In this document: piece after piece, positions 1 to 11,175 of the stretch | Layout of the letters: each line of letters begins with the position of its first letter | Numbering within the stretch: position 1 is the first letter of the stretch | Assembly (NCBI RefSeq): GCF_022682495.2 | Contig: NC_071389.1 | Location: 11,275,199 to 11,339,198 of the forward strand | Length of the DNA stretch: 64,000 nt | Source: Desmodus rotundus | Taxonomy: Eukaryota; Chordata; Mammalia; Chiroptera; Phyllostomidae | Direction: 5' to 3' | Notes under the pieces: generated by a model | What the model was told of the DNA's origin: nothing | Seen by the model: the letters and a program-made list of their open reading frames with translations, nothing else | The model's database searches: none | Position numbers and translations under genes: made by a program

Positions 1-561
1 TCCACTTTCTCGGTGGATATTTGCTACTGCAACTCACCTCTCCTAGGCGCATTGTAACAAAACAGGAGCTTTCAGATCAAAGGGACCTGGGTTTGAATCC
101 AGACCTGTCTGTCCTCAGAGCACTGGCTTCCTGGATCGGTCGATCCCACGGCCAGAAGCTCTTTCACAATGGCATCCTGCAGAGTGTGGTCGTTCCGTGC
201 ATCACTGGAGAAGCATGTTCAAAGCTGAGTTTTCAAGTGGGCCTAAATTTATGTGGCAGATAAGACACTGGCCTATTTCAGAGTGTGGATTCCAGATTTT
301 AAAGGGTTAGGCATAGGACCCTTGGCCCAATTGCCTAGTGATTTACTGTGGGGCCTGGACAAGCCACAGGCCCTGTCTGAGCAGTAAAATTCCATGACAC
401 AACGGAGGTCAGAAGCATGTGGTTTAAAGCCAGAGCAGGTGGCTCTGCGACTTATTAGTAATTTATATGTCTCCGAATTTATATAATTTATAATTTACAT
501 AGTCACACAATCCTAAATTCACAAGCTCCCACGCTAGGAGAATTCTGAGAACTAAACACAG
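1..561. other. Non-coding sequence with a possible MIR scrap
   Basis: No gene is recognised here. Around 60-125 the phrase GACCTGGGTTTGAATCC followed by a CTGTCTG run resembles the core of a MIR SINE on the plus strand. The rest is AT-rich unique-looking sequence. The short open frames have no recognisable protein features. Confidence 0.5.
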
Positions 562-1213
562 CAGTCCCCCTTAGCCACCATTTCACCTTCCATGGTTTCA
601 GTTACCTGCAGTTAACCATGATCCAAAAATATTGAATGGAAAATCCCAGAAATAACCAATTCGTAAGTTTTAAATGGCACACTGTTCTGCCTAGTGTGAT
701 GAAATCTCCGACATCCACTCCATCTGCCCGGACAGGGACCGTCCTCTTGTCCAGCACCTCCACACTACATATGTCACTCGGCCTTTAGTTACGTAGTGGC
801 CAGCTCAGTCATCAGACTGACAGTCAGCTATCGCAGCACCTGTGTTCACAGAGCCTGTGTTCGGGTAAGCCTTGTTTCCCTTAATAACGCCGCGGCCCAC
901 CAAAGCAGGGAGCAGTGATGCTGGCAATTCGGATACAACACAGAGAAGCCAAGCCGTAAGTACTTCCTGTGAGGGAAAAGGTATGTACAGGGTGAGGCTA
1001 AAGTTGGTTTACAGTTGGTCCCACAGAAAATAATACAATAATTAATAAATAATAATACAAAAATACACTCATATACTCACAATTGCAAATCTACTTTTGC
1101 ACCACCTGTAAGTACAGAAAAAATACAGCGCGAACAGGGTTCAGTACCATCCTGGTTTCCTGTACCCGCCAGAGGCCTTGGAACACACACCCCGTGCACA
1201 GCAGGGACCACTG
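562..1213 (+). mobile_element. Tigger/MER2-like DNA transposon remnant (TcMar-Tigger), internally deleted
   Basis: The left end reads CAGTCCCCCTTAGCCACC and the right end closes with an inverted, diverged copy ending GGGACCACTG, as in Tigger-family terminal repeats. Around 880-965 the sequence matches what I recall of the start of the Tigger transposase frame (a run encoding SSDAGNSD-like residues), here broken by substitutions and followed directly by the 3' end, so most of the transposase is missing. The element cannot be autonomous. A second transposon is inserted at 986-1110. Family assignment is from remembered consensus, not from a search. Confidence 0.75.
986..1110. mobile_element. Mariner-type MITE nested in the Tigger remnant
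   Basis: A 125-bp element with terminal inverted repeats of about 30 bp: left TACAGGGTGAGGCTAAAGT, right end (reverse complement) TACAGGTGGTGCAAAAGTAG. TA at each end fits the mariner target site. The interior is AT-rich (AATAATACAATAATTAAT) and non-coding. It is the same kind of object as human MADE1 but a different sequence. It splits the Tigger, so it is the younger insertion. Confidence 0.75.
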
Positions 1214-2590
1214 CAGGGTGATGCACTTGAAGTGCCACCAAGTCTGTAGGAACGGACGCAGCTTCCTTCCCTTCCTTATTAACTCTGAGGGCCTACTGAA
1301 CGCTTCAGGTGGTTTGGAATCTGGCTGTACTTGTTCCAGCAGAGACCAGCACCTGAGGCTTGGAAATAATGTTTCCTTTCCTTAGAGAGTCTTGCGTGTA
1401 ATGGAATTCAACTCACAGAGTTTTATTCGTTAATCCAACGGCTTACAAGGGTGTCTGTCAGACTAACAGTCAAGCCTCCCAAAGCACTCGGAGCACATCG
1501 CAGAAAGGTCCAATACTATTTCTGTGCCCATGTTCTGCCAATTAGTCACATGATGGGAGGGCCCTTCCTTAGGGACCATGGCAACCAGTTCTCCTCTGTT
1601 ATCTCAAGAAATACTTCCTCAACAGTCAATATGTACAAACACATACCATGGAATCAAAATAAAAGCAGGATCCTGGGGGAAATTCCCACGATGCTTCTGT
1701 GCACTCTCCACCTGGAATCCAGCAAGCTCAGAAACCATAGTCCATCAACATAGGAAGAAAAATAATCTATATGGCCAGTTTTACCAGAAGTAAAGGACAA
1801 TGGAATTCGAGCTATCAGATAAACGCCTCTGGAGGAAGTTATTTAAAGGAAAGAATGAAGAAATCAAAGTGGTTAAGGAAATGTGAAGACTAGACCCATA
1901 TCCCAGGAATCCACCTATTGCCAAAGATGAAAAGGAATACAGGCCGCCAAGACCTTAGAACACGGAGATGCTGCTATCTGAGAGCAGGCGCTAACACCCA
2001 CAGCCCAGCGCTCTAAGCTTCTCTGAGGTCAAAAACCTCTGGGTGTGGTCATACCTCCTGAGGCTGGACTAACGAGTTTCTGCTGGCTATCTGGGTAGGC
2101 GGCTAACTATGGCCTCTCTGCCTCTCTCTGGTCCCAGCTGCAAAAATGACACAGCCAGGCGTGGGGTAAGTCGGCCCTGAGACCGAACGCTAGCATGGCC
2201 ACTGACAACTCTCATCCCCACACTATGCTCGTTATTTCGGAGTCCACCTGCGTGTACACAGAGAAGAGGAAGCGGGGCAGAGAGGAAAAAAGACTCGACA
2301 GTACTCAGGGCCTCAAAACTAATTCCAAACCCTGACTATGGGCCAGAAGTTACTGTGGTGGGAAATGAGGTTCCCTTTGAAATGAGAAGCTGCAAGCTCA
2401 TTCTTGGCACATTTTAACGTGGCTCCAAGTTATTGAAGCAAAACTAGGGGCAGCCACTTAACAAATAGTCTATTTTGACCTGCAAAAGTTTTTAGAAAAT
2501 GCTAAAGAACGTTTGTTACAACCATCAACGTAAAGCACTTTCCCCTATACATAATAACAACGACATCCTTGGACCAGCCTCGAGTGCGTA
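1214..2590. other. Unassigned non-coding sequence
   Basis: No gene, RNA or repeat family could be assigned with confidence. Open frames of about 100 codons occur on the plus strand at 1083-1385 and 1451-1753 but show no domain, biased composition or splice structure and are best treated as chance. Confidence 0.4.
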
Positions 2591-2800
2591 TTAAGGACGA
2601 GATTTTGGAATCAGAGGATCAGTTCAAAGGCCACCTCTGCCCCTTACTGGTTGTGTGATCTTGCATTTGTACAAGATGCCTCTGAACTTCTTAGGCCTCC
2701 ACTTCCACGTCTGCAAAACGGCGGCGTGACCAGACGGGCTGGCCCAGTGCAAGTCCCCTTGCGTGACAAACCCTCTAAACAAACGTGCAGTGGCCCAAGA
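2591..2800 (+). repeat. MIR SINE fragment
   Basis: The segment has the MIR core order: a 'loss of sample' style TTTTGGAATCAGA, then CCTTACTGGTTGTGTGATCTTG, then a CTCTGAACTTC...GCCTCCACTTCC...TCTGCAAAA stretch. These match the middle of MIR on the plus strand with moderate divergence. Confidence 0.6.
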
Positions 2801-2964
2801 GCAGCCCCCCTAGAAGCCAGAAAGCCAGGGCCCCTCCTGAGTGTGGTCCTTGCACCTACTTTTCATATTTGTGGTATTTCTCACTACAAGGACATTCTCA
2901 GATTCAATCGTTTTCCTCCCTGTGGAACGGTGCTCATTTGCATGACAATAATGAAATTCTTGTA

Positions 2965-3165
2965 GGTAATAATGAGCCTGTATTAAGTGCCCACATACAA
3001 GGCCTGAGTTACAGCACTTTATGTACATTATTCTTATTTAATCCTCTAAACTACCCTGTGAAGAGGAGAATTTGATGTCCATTTTACTAATCAGGAAGTT
3101 GAGGCTGAGGGAGATGCTGTAATGTTGTAACCATAACCAGTTCAAGCTCCCACAGTGGGATTCAG
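2965..3165 (+). repeat. MIR SINE fragment
   Basis: TTAAGTGCCCACATACAAGGC, then GCACTTTATGTACATTATT...TTAATCCTCTAAACTACCCTG and CATTTTACTAATCAGGAAGTTGAGGC follow the MIRb/c 3' consensus order on the plus strand. Confidence 0.75.
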
Positions 3166-3780
3166 ACCCAGGGGTCTCCTTCCCTTATATCCCACAGGCT
3201 GCCTTCCAGCAACTGTTGCTGTTTTTACCATTTCCTTTACCTTGCCTCCTTCTTACACTGCTAAACCTCAACACTCTACATGCCCTGAAATCAAACACAT
3301 GCCCTTAAAATAAAACATTAAATCCCCGAGGCAGCAAAATTTTGCAGGTCTCTGGCAGTTCACGAAGAGGAGCCTATGACAACTTGCCACCTTCAGAAAA
3401 TAAGCGCAGGACCTGGGGGATGGGGTGAGGGTTGAGATGAAGGGCCCTGCTCCCCTCAAAGGCCCTGGGCACCAAACGTAACTGGTACTCCAGGGTTGGC
3501 CACTCAGGCCAAGAGAAAGAAAAAAAGTAAGCCATTTTCCAGAAAAGTGACTTTTATTATAACCTGGAAAAAAGCGCCACTTCAAACAACTTGTTCACAA
3601 AGAGGCAGGTGCCCATTCTGCAAGGCCTCTACCTGGCAGGACTTCCACCGAGCTATGGGAAAAGCAGCGCCTCCTCCGCGAGACAAAGTATTGACACAAG
3701 GCCCAAACTCACTCCAACACACAGCAAGGGGAGTTTCCACGTCTGAAGTCTCTTTCGGCTCCAATAACGTGCTAAGAGCC
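3166..3780. other. Unassigned non-coding sequence
   Basis: Nothing recognisable apart from chance open frames on both strands (plus 3496-3924 and minus 3268-3585). No splice-flanked conserved-looking exon was seen. Confidence 0.35.
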
Positions 3781-4025
3781 CGAGTCACTGACAATAACAC
3801 AGTGTTATTGCTAATGTTAACAATAACAGTCACCGTTACCATGTGTCTGGATTTACACGTATTAACTCATTTAATCCTCATACAATCCATCAGAGATAGT
3901 TTTCTTCTCAGCACTTCACTGTGAGACAAGGAAACGGAGGCAGAGTGTGAAGGAAGCTGCCTGGGTCTGCAGGCTTGGACCTGAACCCAGGCAGTCCGGC
4001 TCCAGAACCTGCCCTTCAGTGCCCC
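3781..4025 (+). repeat. MIR SINE
   Basis: ATTAACTCATTTAATCCTCAT, a GACAAGGAAACGGAGGCAGAG run and ACCTGAACCCAGGCAGTCCG follow in the MIR order, ending with the GGCTCCAGAACCTG tail. A good plus-strand match to remembered MIRb. Confidence 0.8.
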
Positions 4026-4469
4026 TAGACTCCGGAATCAAAACCGCCTAGGGTCTTTCAGAAGCTCCCAGGATGGCTGGTTGTGTGCCTCTGGGCCATG
4101 TGGCCAGTGCCCGCCATGCAGAGCCACCAGCGAACGCTAGTGCTATTATGATCACTGTTCCCACCAGGTCCTGACCCCGCCACTGCACACCTCCAGGCAG
4201 CCTTCGCTGCCAGGCACAGCCTGACAGATGGAGAATGTACTGACCCCACCTCGGAGGCAGGCCCGGCTCAGCTCCTTCCATTCTTGTCCTTCCCACCTGA
4301 AGTGACGCTGACTGACCAGGAGCACACAATGACTTCATGAGAAGCCACATTTGGCTGAGGGCTCAAGTCCAAAGGGAGATCTGGACACTGCAAGATGGTC
4401 TCCCACCAGAACTGCCTCACCCTAGCGTTCAGTTAGTTTTAGGCTGACCTGCTTTTACTAAGGACCTAC

Positions 4470-4560
4470 TAGATATCCACCCATTCATCCATTCGTTCCT
4501 TCACACAGTCATTCGACAACCAACACCACCAGCGGGGGCTGTCACGATGACGAGGAGGTG
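4470..4560 (-). repeat. L2 LINE 3'-end scrap
   Basis: CATTCATCCATTCGTTCCTTCA next to AAGGACCTACTAGATATCC looks like the reverse complement of the L2 3' terminus, whose consensus ends in a (TGAATGAA)n-type repeat. Short and diverged. Confidence 0.4.
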
Positions 4561-4739
4561 CACAAAGAGCAACTGTACTGCCCAGCAAGCTGAGGCACAC
4601 CCCTACAATGGCGGACGAAGACATATCTAACTCCCGAAGATTCAGCAGGTTTCTTTCTAATCAGAGACCACAGCTCAGAAAGTGCCAGCTGCTTTCATTT
4701 CAATACCCTGAACCAGAAAACACCCTTTATCTCCTAACC

Positions 4740-5000
4740 AGAGCCCAGACTTCGGTCATGGTGGCTGGACCTATAGGTGACCTCTCTGGACCTCAGTTTC
4801 CTCATCCGGACACTAAGCACCCCAGTGAGGCCAACCACAGGAGACAGGACAGCAGAGAGAATAAGCATGAGATTCTGAGTGGGATGGACCTGGATCCCTA
4901 GCTAGCTGGGGCCCCTGAGACAAGTTACTAAATCTTTCTGAGCCTCAGTTTCCTAAATTGCACAAGAAGGGAACAGCTCCATAGGGATGGAGTTGGGAGA
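4740..5000 (+). repeat. Two adjacent MIR-like fragments
   Basis: CTCTCTGGACCTCAGTTTCCTCATC (4781-4806) and CTGAGCCTCAGTTTCCTAAATTG (4939-4961) are both the MIR 3' core phrase on the plus strand, about 160 bp apart, suggesting two insertions or an internal duplication. Confidence 0.6.
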
Positions 5001-6230
5001 GTTAGAGACAGTGACTGTGAGAATGGCAGAGACACGGGCGGAAGGAAGACGGTACTGCTGGACTAACAGAAAACCCTGCAGGGACTGCTTAGTAACCTAA
5101 GGGATGAAGCCTGCCCTCTCAGAGCGCCTCCAATGTCGGGTCCACGCGTGCACTCCCTAACACCGAGTGTCGGGCAACAGAGCCCAGGACTACGAGGGGA
5201 CCACACCCACTATGGCTAAGAGAGATTCCAGGAAGGGAGCTGTCTAGAGGAAGACACACAGGAAGCAAGGACAGTGCACTTCAGAAATCCTCAACAGCGC
5301 AAAGCACCCAAGTGGCCGAGCTGCGTGTGGGTCTGTGACCCTTGGTGTGGGTCCACAGCCCCAGGGACCACACACTGACCAGGAGGTCAGCAAGCCATGC
5401 TTAGAAGAGAAGCAGAGTGATAAAAACCAAGCCAGAGATGAGACCCGGAAACATTCAAGAGTAGCTCCTTCAGTGGCCACAGGTCCTAAAATCAGATTTC
5501 ACCAGGAGTGTGCAGTGGGTAAAAGCGCCTCCTCTCAGTTTCCCAAACACAAAATCACATGCCAACAGCCCGTCCTCGCGAAGCCAGATACACCCCATCA
5601 CGGCCAAGCCTCATAATGGAGGAGCCTTGAGTGGCAGCATCAGACGTGGGCAATGCAGACCCGAACTCTGGTCCACCAATCAAAGCCACGACTGAGAAGG
5701 AGGAGGGCATTTAGAACCACAAGGAAATGCCCGATTCCAACAGGAAGCTGCTCACGATTCACTTACCCCAGAAGAAAGGTATGTGCAAAAGCATCTTTTC
5801 ATATTTTAATATTCTTAATTAAAGATATTTCATTTGGTAAATGTAACGAGTCCTCTGTCTTAGGTCTTCTTATGGAAACCTCTGAGACACTAAGTCCAAG
5901 TGATGCTAAATAACAATGGTTTCGGATCAGATCCTAACTCAGAAGGGTCGTGTTAAATGCTAAAAGAGGAAGCTTCACAGAGCAGTAGAAATAGTGTAAG
6001 TTCAGGTTCTGGGCCAGTCGTAATGACTGCTTGTCATCTGCAGTGTGGTAGGAACTTTTCAGCCAAAAAACACTGGGCTGGAAGCCCTGAAGACCACCAG
6101 CCTTGGGCAGGGGACTCCACTCTTTGGGAGGTCTCAGCAGAACGAGGGGCTACCACTTGCCTCCAGGACGGCTGGGAGGTTAGATGAGACACCACCCATC
6201 AACCATCTGTATTAATAAAATAACCATGTA
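5001..6230. other. Unassigned non-coding sequence
   Basis: No recognisable gene or repeat. Several 60-95 codon open frames on both strands look random. Confidence 0.35.
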
Positions 6231-6234
6231 ACAA

Positions 6235-6340
6235 CCCACACTGCTGCTGTACTTACGGAGTGCCAGGCACGGTTTATACTTTCCACACCTAAACTCAATC
6301 CTCACAACCACTGCTACAGGGCAAGTGGATGGTAACCCCC
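6235..6340 (+). repeat. MIR SINE fragment
   Basis: GGAGTGCCAGGCACGGTTTATACTTT...AACTCAATCCTCACAACCAC matches the middle of MIR on the plus strand. Confidence 0.65.
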
Positions 6341-6782
6341 AGGGCTGCTGCCCTGGACTACTGGACTGGACAGTTACGGAGCACTGATCATAACAGAAAG
6401 GTGTAGGTGAGGGCTCCTTTTCACAGGCTTCCAGAGATGCAGGAACAGGCCCCCAAGCCTGCTTGTGCCGTGGACTTCCGCCACCCCCGTTTCTGCACTC
6501 ATACCCAAGTCGCTCAGAATCTCCTATTCACCTGCTTCCATCTGCCTCCTCCATTTAACTTCAGGCCTCACGCCCAACAGGCCTGTCTGCTCAGAGCACG
6601 TCCATGAATGAGCGACCTAAGGGAAACACACTAGAGGGAGAAGCGCCTGGTGTGCGCAACACGAGCTCCCAGCAAGGACTTGGTGGCCTCGCCTGTGCAA
6701 TGAGGGTGACATGAGAACCTGCCTCACAGGGTTGCTCTGAGCATTCGAAAGTGGTCAGTTAAAAGAGAGCCTGTCACTCGTC

Positions 6783-6958
6783 CCAGCCAGTGGGGCTCAG
6801 TGGGTTGGGCATCATCCCACAAACCGAAAGGTCACTTATTTGATTCCCGGTCAGGGCACATGCCTGGGTTGTAGGCCAGGTCCCCAGTTGGGGGCGGGGG
6901 GGGGGGGGGGGCGTTGAGAGGCAAAGTAAGCTTTAAAAAATCTTAAAAAAAAATAGAA
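6783..6958 (+). mobile_element. VES-type bat SINE (tRNA-derived), poly-G expanded
   Basis: The head reads CAGTGGGGCTCAGTGGGTTGGGC (A-box region), then GGTCACTTATTTGATTCCC (B-box region), GGTCAGGGCACATGCCTGGG and GGTCCCCAGTTGGGGGC. The pyrimidine body is almost absent and the copy passes into AAAAAATCTTAAAAAAA. A run of 16 G (6896-6911) sits where the family has a short G-rich stretch. Confidence 0.85.
6896..6911 (+). repeat. Poly-G tract (16 G)
   Basis: An uninterrupted 16-G homopolymer inside the SINE. Likely length-variable, and able in principle to fold as a G-quadruplex on the plus strand. Confidence 0.9.
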
Positions 6959-7439
6959 AACTTTTTTTTTTTTTTAAAGAGCTCTTGTCACTATTACAGC
7001 CACCAGGTTGCACCTCCACCCGGCAGCTCTGGTCTCTGTCCCCTCAGCAGACTGCGTGGCTTGGGCACCTGTTTGCCCACAGCCCAATGCCTGCAAAGGA
7101 GCAGAAGCTAGCATCACGGCAGACACAGACCGGCTGGACGGGGGGATCCCTGGGCTACCCAGACTGAGATCCCCAGTCAGTTGTTAACAGGATACCAAGG
7201 CTTTGCAGACACCGCCTTCTAGGATTTAAACTACCAGAAATAGTTGGTAGGTCAGTGATAAACCATCCTACCCCATCACAATGCCTTCGACAGGGAGCCC
7301 TGGGGACAAAATATCGCCCTCGGCCCCAGAGGTGGTAAATCACAAATCTCACTCTGCCGTCCTATCTTTCTCAACCCGTCCCTCCTTCCCAGGCCCACAG
7401 CCGCACGGTGGCTGGGACCTTCACTGCTGATGCCTGCAA

Positions 7440-7855
7440 ATGCTTCTTGGACCTCCTGTATATCCCAGCCAGATGACTCTTCCTAAAATACTGCTACTCT
7501 GCCAGCCTCCTCAAATTTCTACCTGCCCTGTCAAAAATTTAACTGACTCCACACTGTCTCAGATGAAACGCAAAGGCCTTAGCTTAGCAACTCAGGCGCT
7601 CCGCAACTCACTCCCCAAACTGAGGCACCCACACTCGCTCCATCTCCTCCATGGCTGGTCCCCAGACTCCCAAGGCTGACCATACCCCTGACCTCTGCTT
7701 TTGTTCCAGGCCCCTGCCTAGAATGGCCTCCACCTGACTGCACCCCACCGCATCCTCTCTGCCGGGCAAGGTCTCCCAGGCTTCACCCTGAGGTGGGCTG
7801 GAGGGGTCTGCAGGGCTTTCTGGAGGGGATGAAATGTAAGCCAAGCCTGCAAGGA
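7440..7855 (+). repeat. L2 LINE fragment
   Basis: The plus strand shows the L2 3'-ORF2 phrases in order: CAGATGAAACGCAAAGGCCTTAG, a CTCCATGGCTGGTCCCCAGAC region, TTGTTCCAGGCCCCTGCCTAGAATGG, and GGGCAAGGTCTCCCAGGCTTCACC. Old and diverged; the reading frame is broken. Confidence 0.65.
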
Positions 7856-8009
7856 TGGCAGACAGGGCCCTTGTTAAGACTTTTCTATTACCACTTCCTT
7901 CCTGCTACACTGGACTTTTTGGTCACGCTTTGCCTCCCCTTCTGGATTAGAGGGTAGGGATTATGGCGCCTGTTCGTGTTCCTTACTGTATGGGAAGCAG
8001 AATAAGGCA

Positions 8010-8215
8010 AAAACAGTCATAGCTACCACTCACTGTGTGCTAAGCACCAGATTAAATACATCACGCATTTCATTTCTTTCTCCTGGTAACCCTGTAAAAT
8101 GTTATCCTCAAGAAACAGAGGCTGCGGGAGACGAGGATCCTCACTTAGGTCACGTACTGAGTACCAGAGACAGAACTCCAACCCAAATCTACCACGCACA
8201 CGGTCTGTGGAGCAG
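8010..8215 (+). repeat. MIR SINE
   Basis: TAGCTACCACTCACTGTGTGCTAAGCACC through AAGAAACAGAGGCTGCGGG to ACAGAACTCCAACCC follows MIR on the plus strand over most of its length. Confidence 0.75.
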
Positions 8216-8239
8216 GCGACAAAGAAAACGCAGCACCTC

Positions 8240-8570
8240 TCCACTCAACACTCATTCTCTTACTGCTTACACCGCGGCCAGTACACGGTGTGGGGCAGCT
8301 GGGGGGAATCAAACAGACAAGGCCCCTGTTCTCACGGAGCTCACATGTGCTGGCCCAGTCATGACGCTCTTCTTCCAAGCCTGGGGGCTCCACCAGGCAC
8401 AGACGTGGCATCAGACGTCAGATCCAGCATCGGACTAGGGCAATTGGTGGTGTGCAGGGCACAGAGAGCTCTGCCTTCTGTGGTGAAGTAGTGCCTTGGG
8501 CTCTGTTAGGGAAGGTCTTCATTCAAGGCACAGCCCAAAGGCAAGCACACTTCAAATCAGCCTGCAGCAG
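8240..8570 (-). repeat. L2-like LINE fragment
   Basis: CAAGGCCCCTGTTCTCACGGAGCTCACA is the reverse complement of the L2 3' phrase (tgagctc...aggggcc). The downstream GTGGTGAAGTAG...GAAGGTCTTC continues in the L2 minus-strand order. Diverged. Confidence 0.5.
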
Positions 8571-8659
8571 GCAGCGGGGAGTGAAGGGAAGCAGTTCCTC
8601 CATGTAGTTGCTATAGAGGGACCAACCACATCCCCCTTTGAACTTCACCTATAAAATGG

Positions 8660-8845
8660 TGACGATGATAATAATAACAGTACTCACATAACTATGTGCC
8701 AGATGTTGTCTGAAGCACTTGACATGCATTATTATCTCATTTCATCCCCACAAAAGCCTTGTCAGGAGGTACTGTTATTATTCCCAGAAGTCAGTCTGGC
8801 TCCTAAGGCCTAGCACCCTAAATTACGCCGCCGCCCTCTGAAGAA
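8660..8845 (+). repeat. MIR SINE fragment
   Basis: ACTATGTGCCAGATGTTGTCTGAAGCACTTGACATGCATTATTATCTCATTTCATCCCCACAA-type order is the MIR 5'/middle on the plus strand, ending near the AGGAGGTACTGTTATTATTCCC phrase. Confidence 0.8.
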
Positions 8846-9104
8846 TGAACCCTCCTGGGCGGGCTGCTACAGGAGGAACCACTAGGCCAAAGCTCCTAGG
8901 TCAGCGTCCACCTCCTCACACTGCAACACTAAGCAGTAGCGGCTTAGGTCTGGAAATGGCATTGCTCTGGCCGGCCCTAACACAGGTGATCTTGCAACTG
9001 CGCCCTTTGGGCTTCCACACCCCACCCTCACTGGGGGGATCTGCTGCAAGGAGAAATGGGACAGAATCCTGTGCCTAGGCCCCACTGCTCACTGTTTCTG
9101 GGAA

Positions 9105-9270
9105 ACAGAGTGAGTGTCCAGACAGGCGTCGGGGGGCCCCAGATCGGAGTCCGAGGCCTGCCACTCTCACTGGTCACTCAAGCTTCAGGTTCCTTGTACG
9201 TAAAACGAAGGGTAAGGTAAAACCTAAGTCACGTTTCTGGATCACAACAGACCCTCAATCAACGGTAGCT
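9105..9270 (+). repeat. Probable MIR fragment
   Basis: CAGATCGGAGTCCGAGGC, CACTGGTCACTCAAGCTTCAGG and TTCCTTGTACGTAAAACGAAGG resemble the MIR core at high divergence. Confidence 0.4.
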
Positions 9271-10695
9271 ACCCGGGTTAGAAGGGCCGGACCTCCATGG
9301 CACAGGTCATGTTCCTGAATGGGAGAGCTCCGGGTCCGCAGAGGAACAGGCGACGTGCAGGGCATCACTTCCATGGTGATGGCAGAGACGAGAGCAGGCA
9401 CACTCCAGCGGGCCTGGGAGTGAAGCCTTGCACAAGCCCCAACTTTCTCTTAAGCCTCCTGCCATACCCCATGCGACTGTGCCTGCACTTATATTACACA
9501 AGGCCCGTCCTCCCTAAACATTAGGCGTGTTAAACAGGCCCCTTCCCCACCCCCAACAGGGTAAGCTGCGCCTCATCACCCTGCCCTCAGCACAGAGAGC
9601 AGGGCAGAGAAGGCAGTCAACAAATGTACGGTGGAGTAACGTTATCCTGTGGCTTCAGGTGCCTCCCAACACACTTCTGTGTTTGCCTAGCCTGCATCTG
9701 CCTACCAGCAAACATTCCTCACCTGAGAAGCAGGAGTCTCAACGGTCGATGGACCTCCCCGGCCATTTCTGTGCTGTCAGTCATCTGTCCTCTTCCCCAC
9801 AGAATACAAAAGAAACATAGGACTTCCGAGTTATAAACAGGATCATCTGCTTACGAATATATGATTTATCATCTCCTCAATCTCAAGCTATCAATCCTAT
9901 CCATCGCTGTCTGCTTCTTCAAGCATTCCGCCAAAGAGCGAGGGGCCGGCTGCATTTGAATGACTGAGGCTGTATGTACACGAGGGGTCTGAGCCGAGCT
10001 GTGTCTCTCCCCCACACCAGGAAACGAGCCAACACACATTAGTGCCAACTATATTGTTTCACCTTGTAACAGTATGACAGGCATCACCTATCAGCTCCCG
10101 TCAGGCAAAGCCATGTTAGCTGGAGAGCCAACTCATGAGGGGCCCTCAGCTGTCCCTCCCAGCCCCCCCCCACCAGTCATAACGCTAAGTTAGAATAACA
10201 ATTCCTAAATTAGAACCTAGAGCTGTGTTAGGAAAAAATGCTTTAAACTGTACAGCACTTACAGACAGTGGCAGGACTGCTACCTGCTGAAGGAATGCAT
10301 ACAAATCCCATTTGCCTATGCATTCTCAACTGCTGCCAACAAAAATCACGGGATTTACTCCTAAGCCCAACGCATTGTAGATTCTCAAACTGCTCTTTCC
10401 CTCCATGGATAACCAACATCTAGCTGTTTTCTCTGCCATCAAACCTACTGAAAATAAAAACCACAGGGCTCTTAATTCCTGTGCCTATGCTGCAGCCCCA
10501 CACCACCACTCGGCCTTACCCAACTGCCCCACGGTTTGCTACTCAGAGTATTCAGGTAGGGGATAAATGCCAATAAGCAGTCAGCCATTGCTTATCAACC
10601 CAGGGGACACGAAGAACAAGTTACGTAGAGAATGAGCATGAACTGCAAGAGGCGAAGTTCACAGACACAGACCCCAAAAGACGGCACTCTAAGCC
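9271..10695. other. Unassigned non-coding sequence
   Basis: No gene or repeat could be named. Many short open frames occur but none has a recognisable domain. This would lie in intron 1 of the gene proposed to start at the 13.2-kb CpG island, if that model is right. Confidence 0.35.
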
Positions 10696-10699
10696 ATTT

Positions 10700-10790
10700 C
10701 TTCCGGTGTCAGGTGCTCTTCTAGGCTCCCCGGGAAAAAACAAGACAAAAATCCCTACCCTCAGAGAGCTCCCAATCTGGTCCGGGCTAA
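10700..10790 (-). repeat. L2 LINE 3' fragment
   Basis: CAGGTGCTCTTCTAGGCTCC...AAATCCCTACCCTCAGAGAGCTCCC is the reverse complement of the L2 3' end (gagctccctgagggcagggatttttgt). Confidence 0.6.
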
Positions 10791-10999
10791 ATATGATCGC
10801 ATCACCATTACCCCTACTTCCCGATCAAGTGTCTCCTGCACAAAGGACCCAGTAGGCAATCCACAGTCAGTACACGTTCCAGTGTTTCCCGCAGTACTTC
10901 AGTGGTAGAGTGGAGGACAGTAAATGTCGCTCCTCCCTTGCCTTCTATGAGTACCTAGCTATTACGTTATCTAAACAGTGTTCTTTATATTGTCCCACA

Positions 11000-11175
11000 C
11001 TTAAGCAGCCTGAGACAATGGGAAGGAGAAAGTTCAGAGCCTGCCAGGCATGCTTCCACTGGCTGAGCAATACCTTAACTTATTCAATCCGGAGTATCAG
11101 CTTCTTCACCTGTAAAATGGGGACAGCATTTCCTCAAAGGGCTCTGTATGGATTAAATGAGCTCCTACAGATAAA
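11000..11175 (+). repeat. MIR SINE fragment
   Basis: CTGGCTGAGCAATACCTTAAC, then CTTCTTCACCTGTAAAATGGGGA and GGATTAAATGAGCTCCTACAG keep the MIR core order on the plus strand. Confidence 0.65.
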
